From Pseudomonadota bacterium (GTDB lineage: Bacteria; Pseudomonadota; Gammaproteobacteria; Burkholderiales; Burkholderiaceae), in the NCBI GenBank assembly GCA_023441105.1, contig JAEZQX010000345.1, forward strand, positions 1 to 6,573: a stretch of DNA of 6,573 nucleotides. The letters are read 5' to 3'. The position numbers and the translations under genes were made by a program. The notes under the pieces are model-generated. The model did not search any database. It saw only the letters and a list, made by a program, of their open reading frames with translations, and was not told the DNA's origin. Below are positions 6,173 to 6,573 of the stretch, in pieces (position 1 is the stretch's first letter; every line of letters starts with the position of its first letter).

Positions 6173-6573
6173 TCAGGGGGCGACGCCCACCTCGACGCGC
6201 CGGGCCTCGCGATCGTCGCTGCCGCCAGTGCTTTCGGCCGGCGGGACCAGGACGATCCGCTCTTCGGTCACGCCGGCTGCAACCAGCAGGTTGCGCACCG
6301 CCACCGCGCGCTGCCTTGCCAGGTCGGCGTTGACTTCCGGATTTCCGGTCTTGTCGTGAAAACCGGATATCGCGAGCTTCAGGTCCGACGACGAGCGGGC
6401 CTTGACCACCAGGCCCTCGAGCTGTTCCTTGCTGTCGGTCGGCGGGATCGCGCTGCCCACGTCGAAGTAGAGCTTGACCTGCTCGGCATTGACCGCGGCC
6501 GATTGCGTGGGCGCGGGCGCCGCGGCAGTGCTTGCCGCCTGCTTCGCCGCCGCCACCGCCACCCCATCGGCGG
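6173..6573 (-). CDS. OmpA-family peptidoglycan-binding domain protein (N-terminus outside window)
   Basis: The C-terminal 133 or so residues of an OmpA-like protein; the frame stays open to the right edge, where it reads Ala-Asp-Gly-Val-Ala, so the start and any signal or membrane anchor lie outside. A GTG at 6562 could serve as a start but would leave no export signal, so I treat it as internal. Residues are numbered from that GTG. An Ala/Thr/Pro-rich linker (1-25) leads into the OmpA domain: [13 protein letters not shown] (29-41), SGFHDKTG (66-73), then [12 protein letters not shown] (78-89) and the final EARRVEVGV strand (119-127). Asp70 and Arg85 correspond to the aspartate and arginine that grip diaminopimelate in peptidoglycan. 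It probably tethers an envelope protein to the cell wall in the periplasm. It lies 40 bases upstream of the SDR gene on the same strand. The domain is clear; the full architecture is unknown. Confidence 0.85.
   Translation of the reverse strand, partial: ADGVAVAAAKQAASTAAAPAPTQSAAVNAEQVKLYFDVGSAIPPTDSKEQLEGLVVKARSSSDLKLAISGFHDKTGNPEVNADLARQRAVAVRNLLVAAGVTEERIVLVPPAESTGGSDDREARRVEVGVAP

Overview
This is a compact, very GC-rich chromosomal stretch (roughly 70% G+C by eye). It shows third-position G/C bias and long spurious open frames opposite real genes, both typical of a high-GC proteobacterium. The protein styles fit Betaproteobacteria, perhaps Burkholderiales- or Rhodocyclales-like: the DUF58/BatA pair, an OmpA-family protein with an [12 protein letters not shown] loop, and an SDR close to human HSD17B10. 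That placement is inference from remembered family resemblance, not from a search.

Layout. Positions 1-1559 (+) hold the end of a MoxR/Bat-type operon: the C-terminal part of a DUF58 protein, overlapping by 4 bases a complete BatA-like von Willebrand A membrane protein. Seventeen bases later comes a convergent pair on the minus strand. A small KTSC-domain protein (1577-1849) lies downstream of a large periplasmic gamma-glutamyltransferase (1919-3922). A short divergent intergenic region (3923-4002) separates ggt from an amidase-signature hydrolase on the plus strand (4003-5352). The amidase converges, across 15 bases, on a minus-strand pair: an OmpA-family protein running off the right edge (6173-6573) followed by a type II 3-hydroxyacyl-CoA dehydrogenase of the SDR family (5368-6132).

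How they work together. Only the DUF58/BatA pair is a recognised functional unit, one that usually includes a MoxR AAA+ ATPase upstream and concerns the cell envelope or chaperone-like maturation. ggt and the amidase both hydrolyse amide-type bonds and share an intergenic region, so co-regulation is possible but unproven. The SDR is a catabolic enzyme of acyl-CoA or isoleucine degradation; its pairing with an OmpA-like protein has no obvious metabolic logic.

There are no RNA genes, mobile elements, CRISPR arrays or gene-free stretches over 300 bases, and I see no undescribed system. The most unusual part is ggt: it has several Ala/Pro/Thr-rich insertions, and its C-terminus carries a 17-nt in-frame direct repeat that duplicates the AADPR motif.
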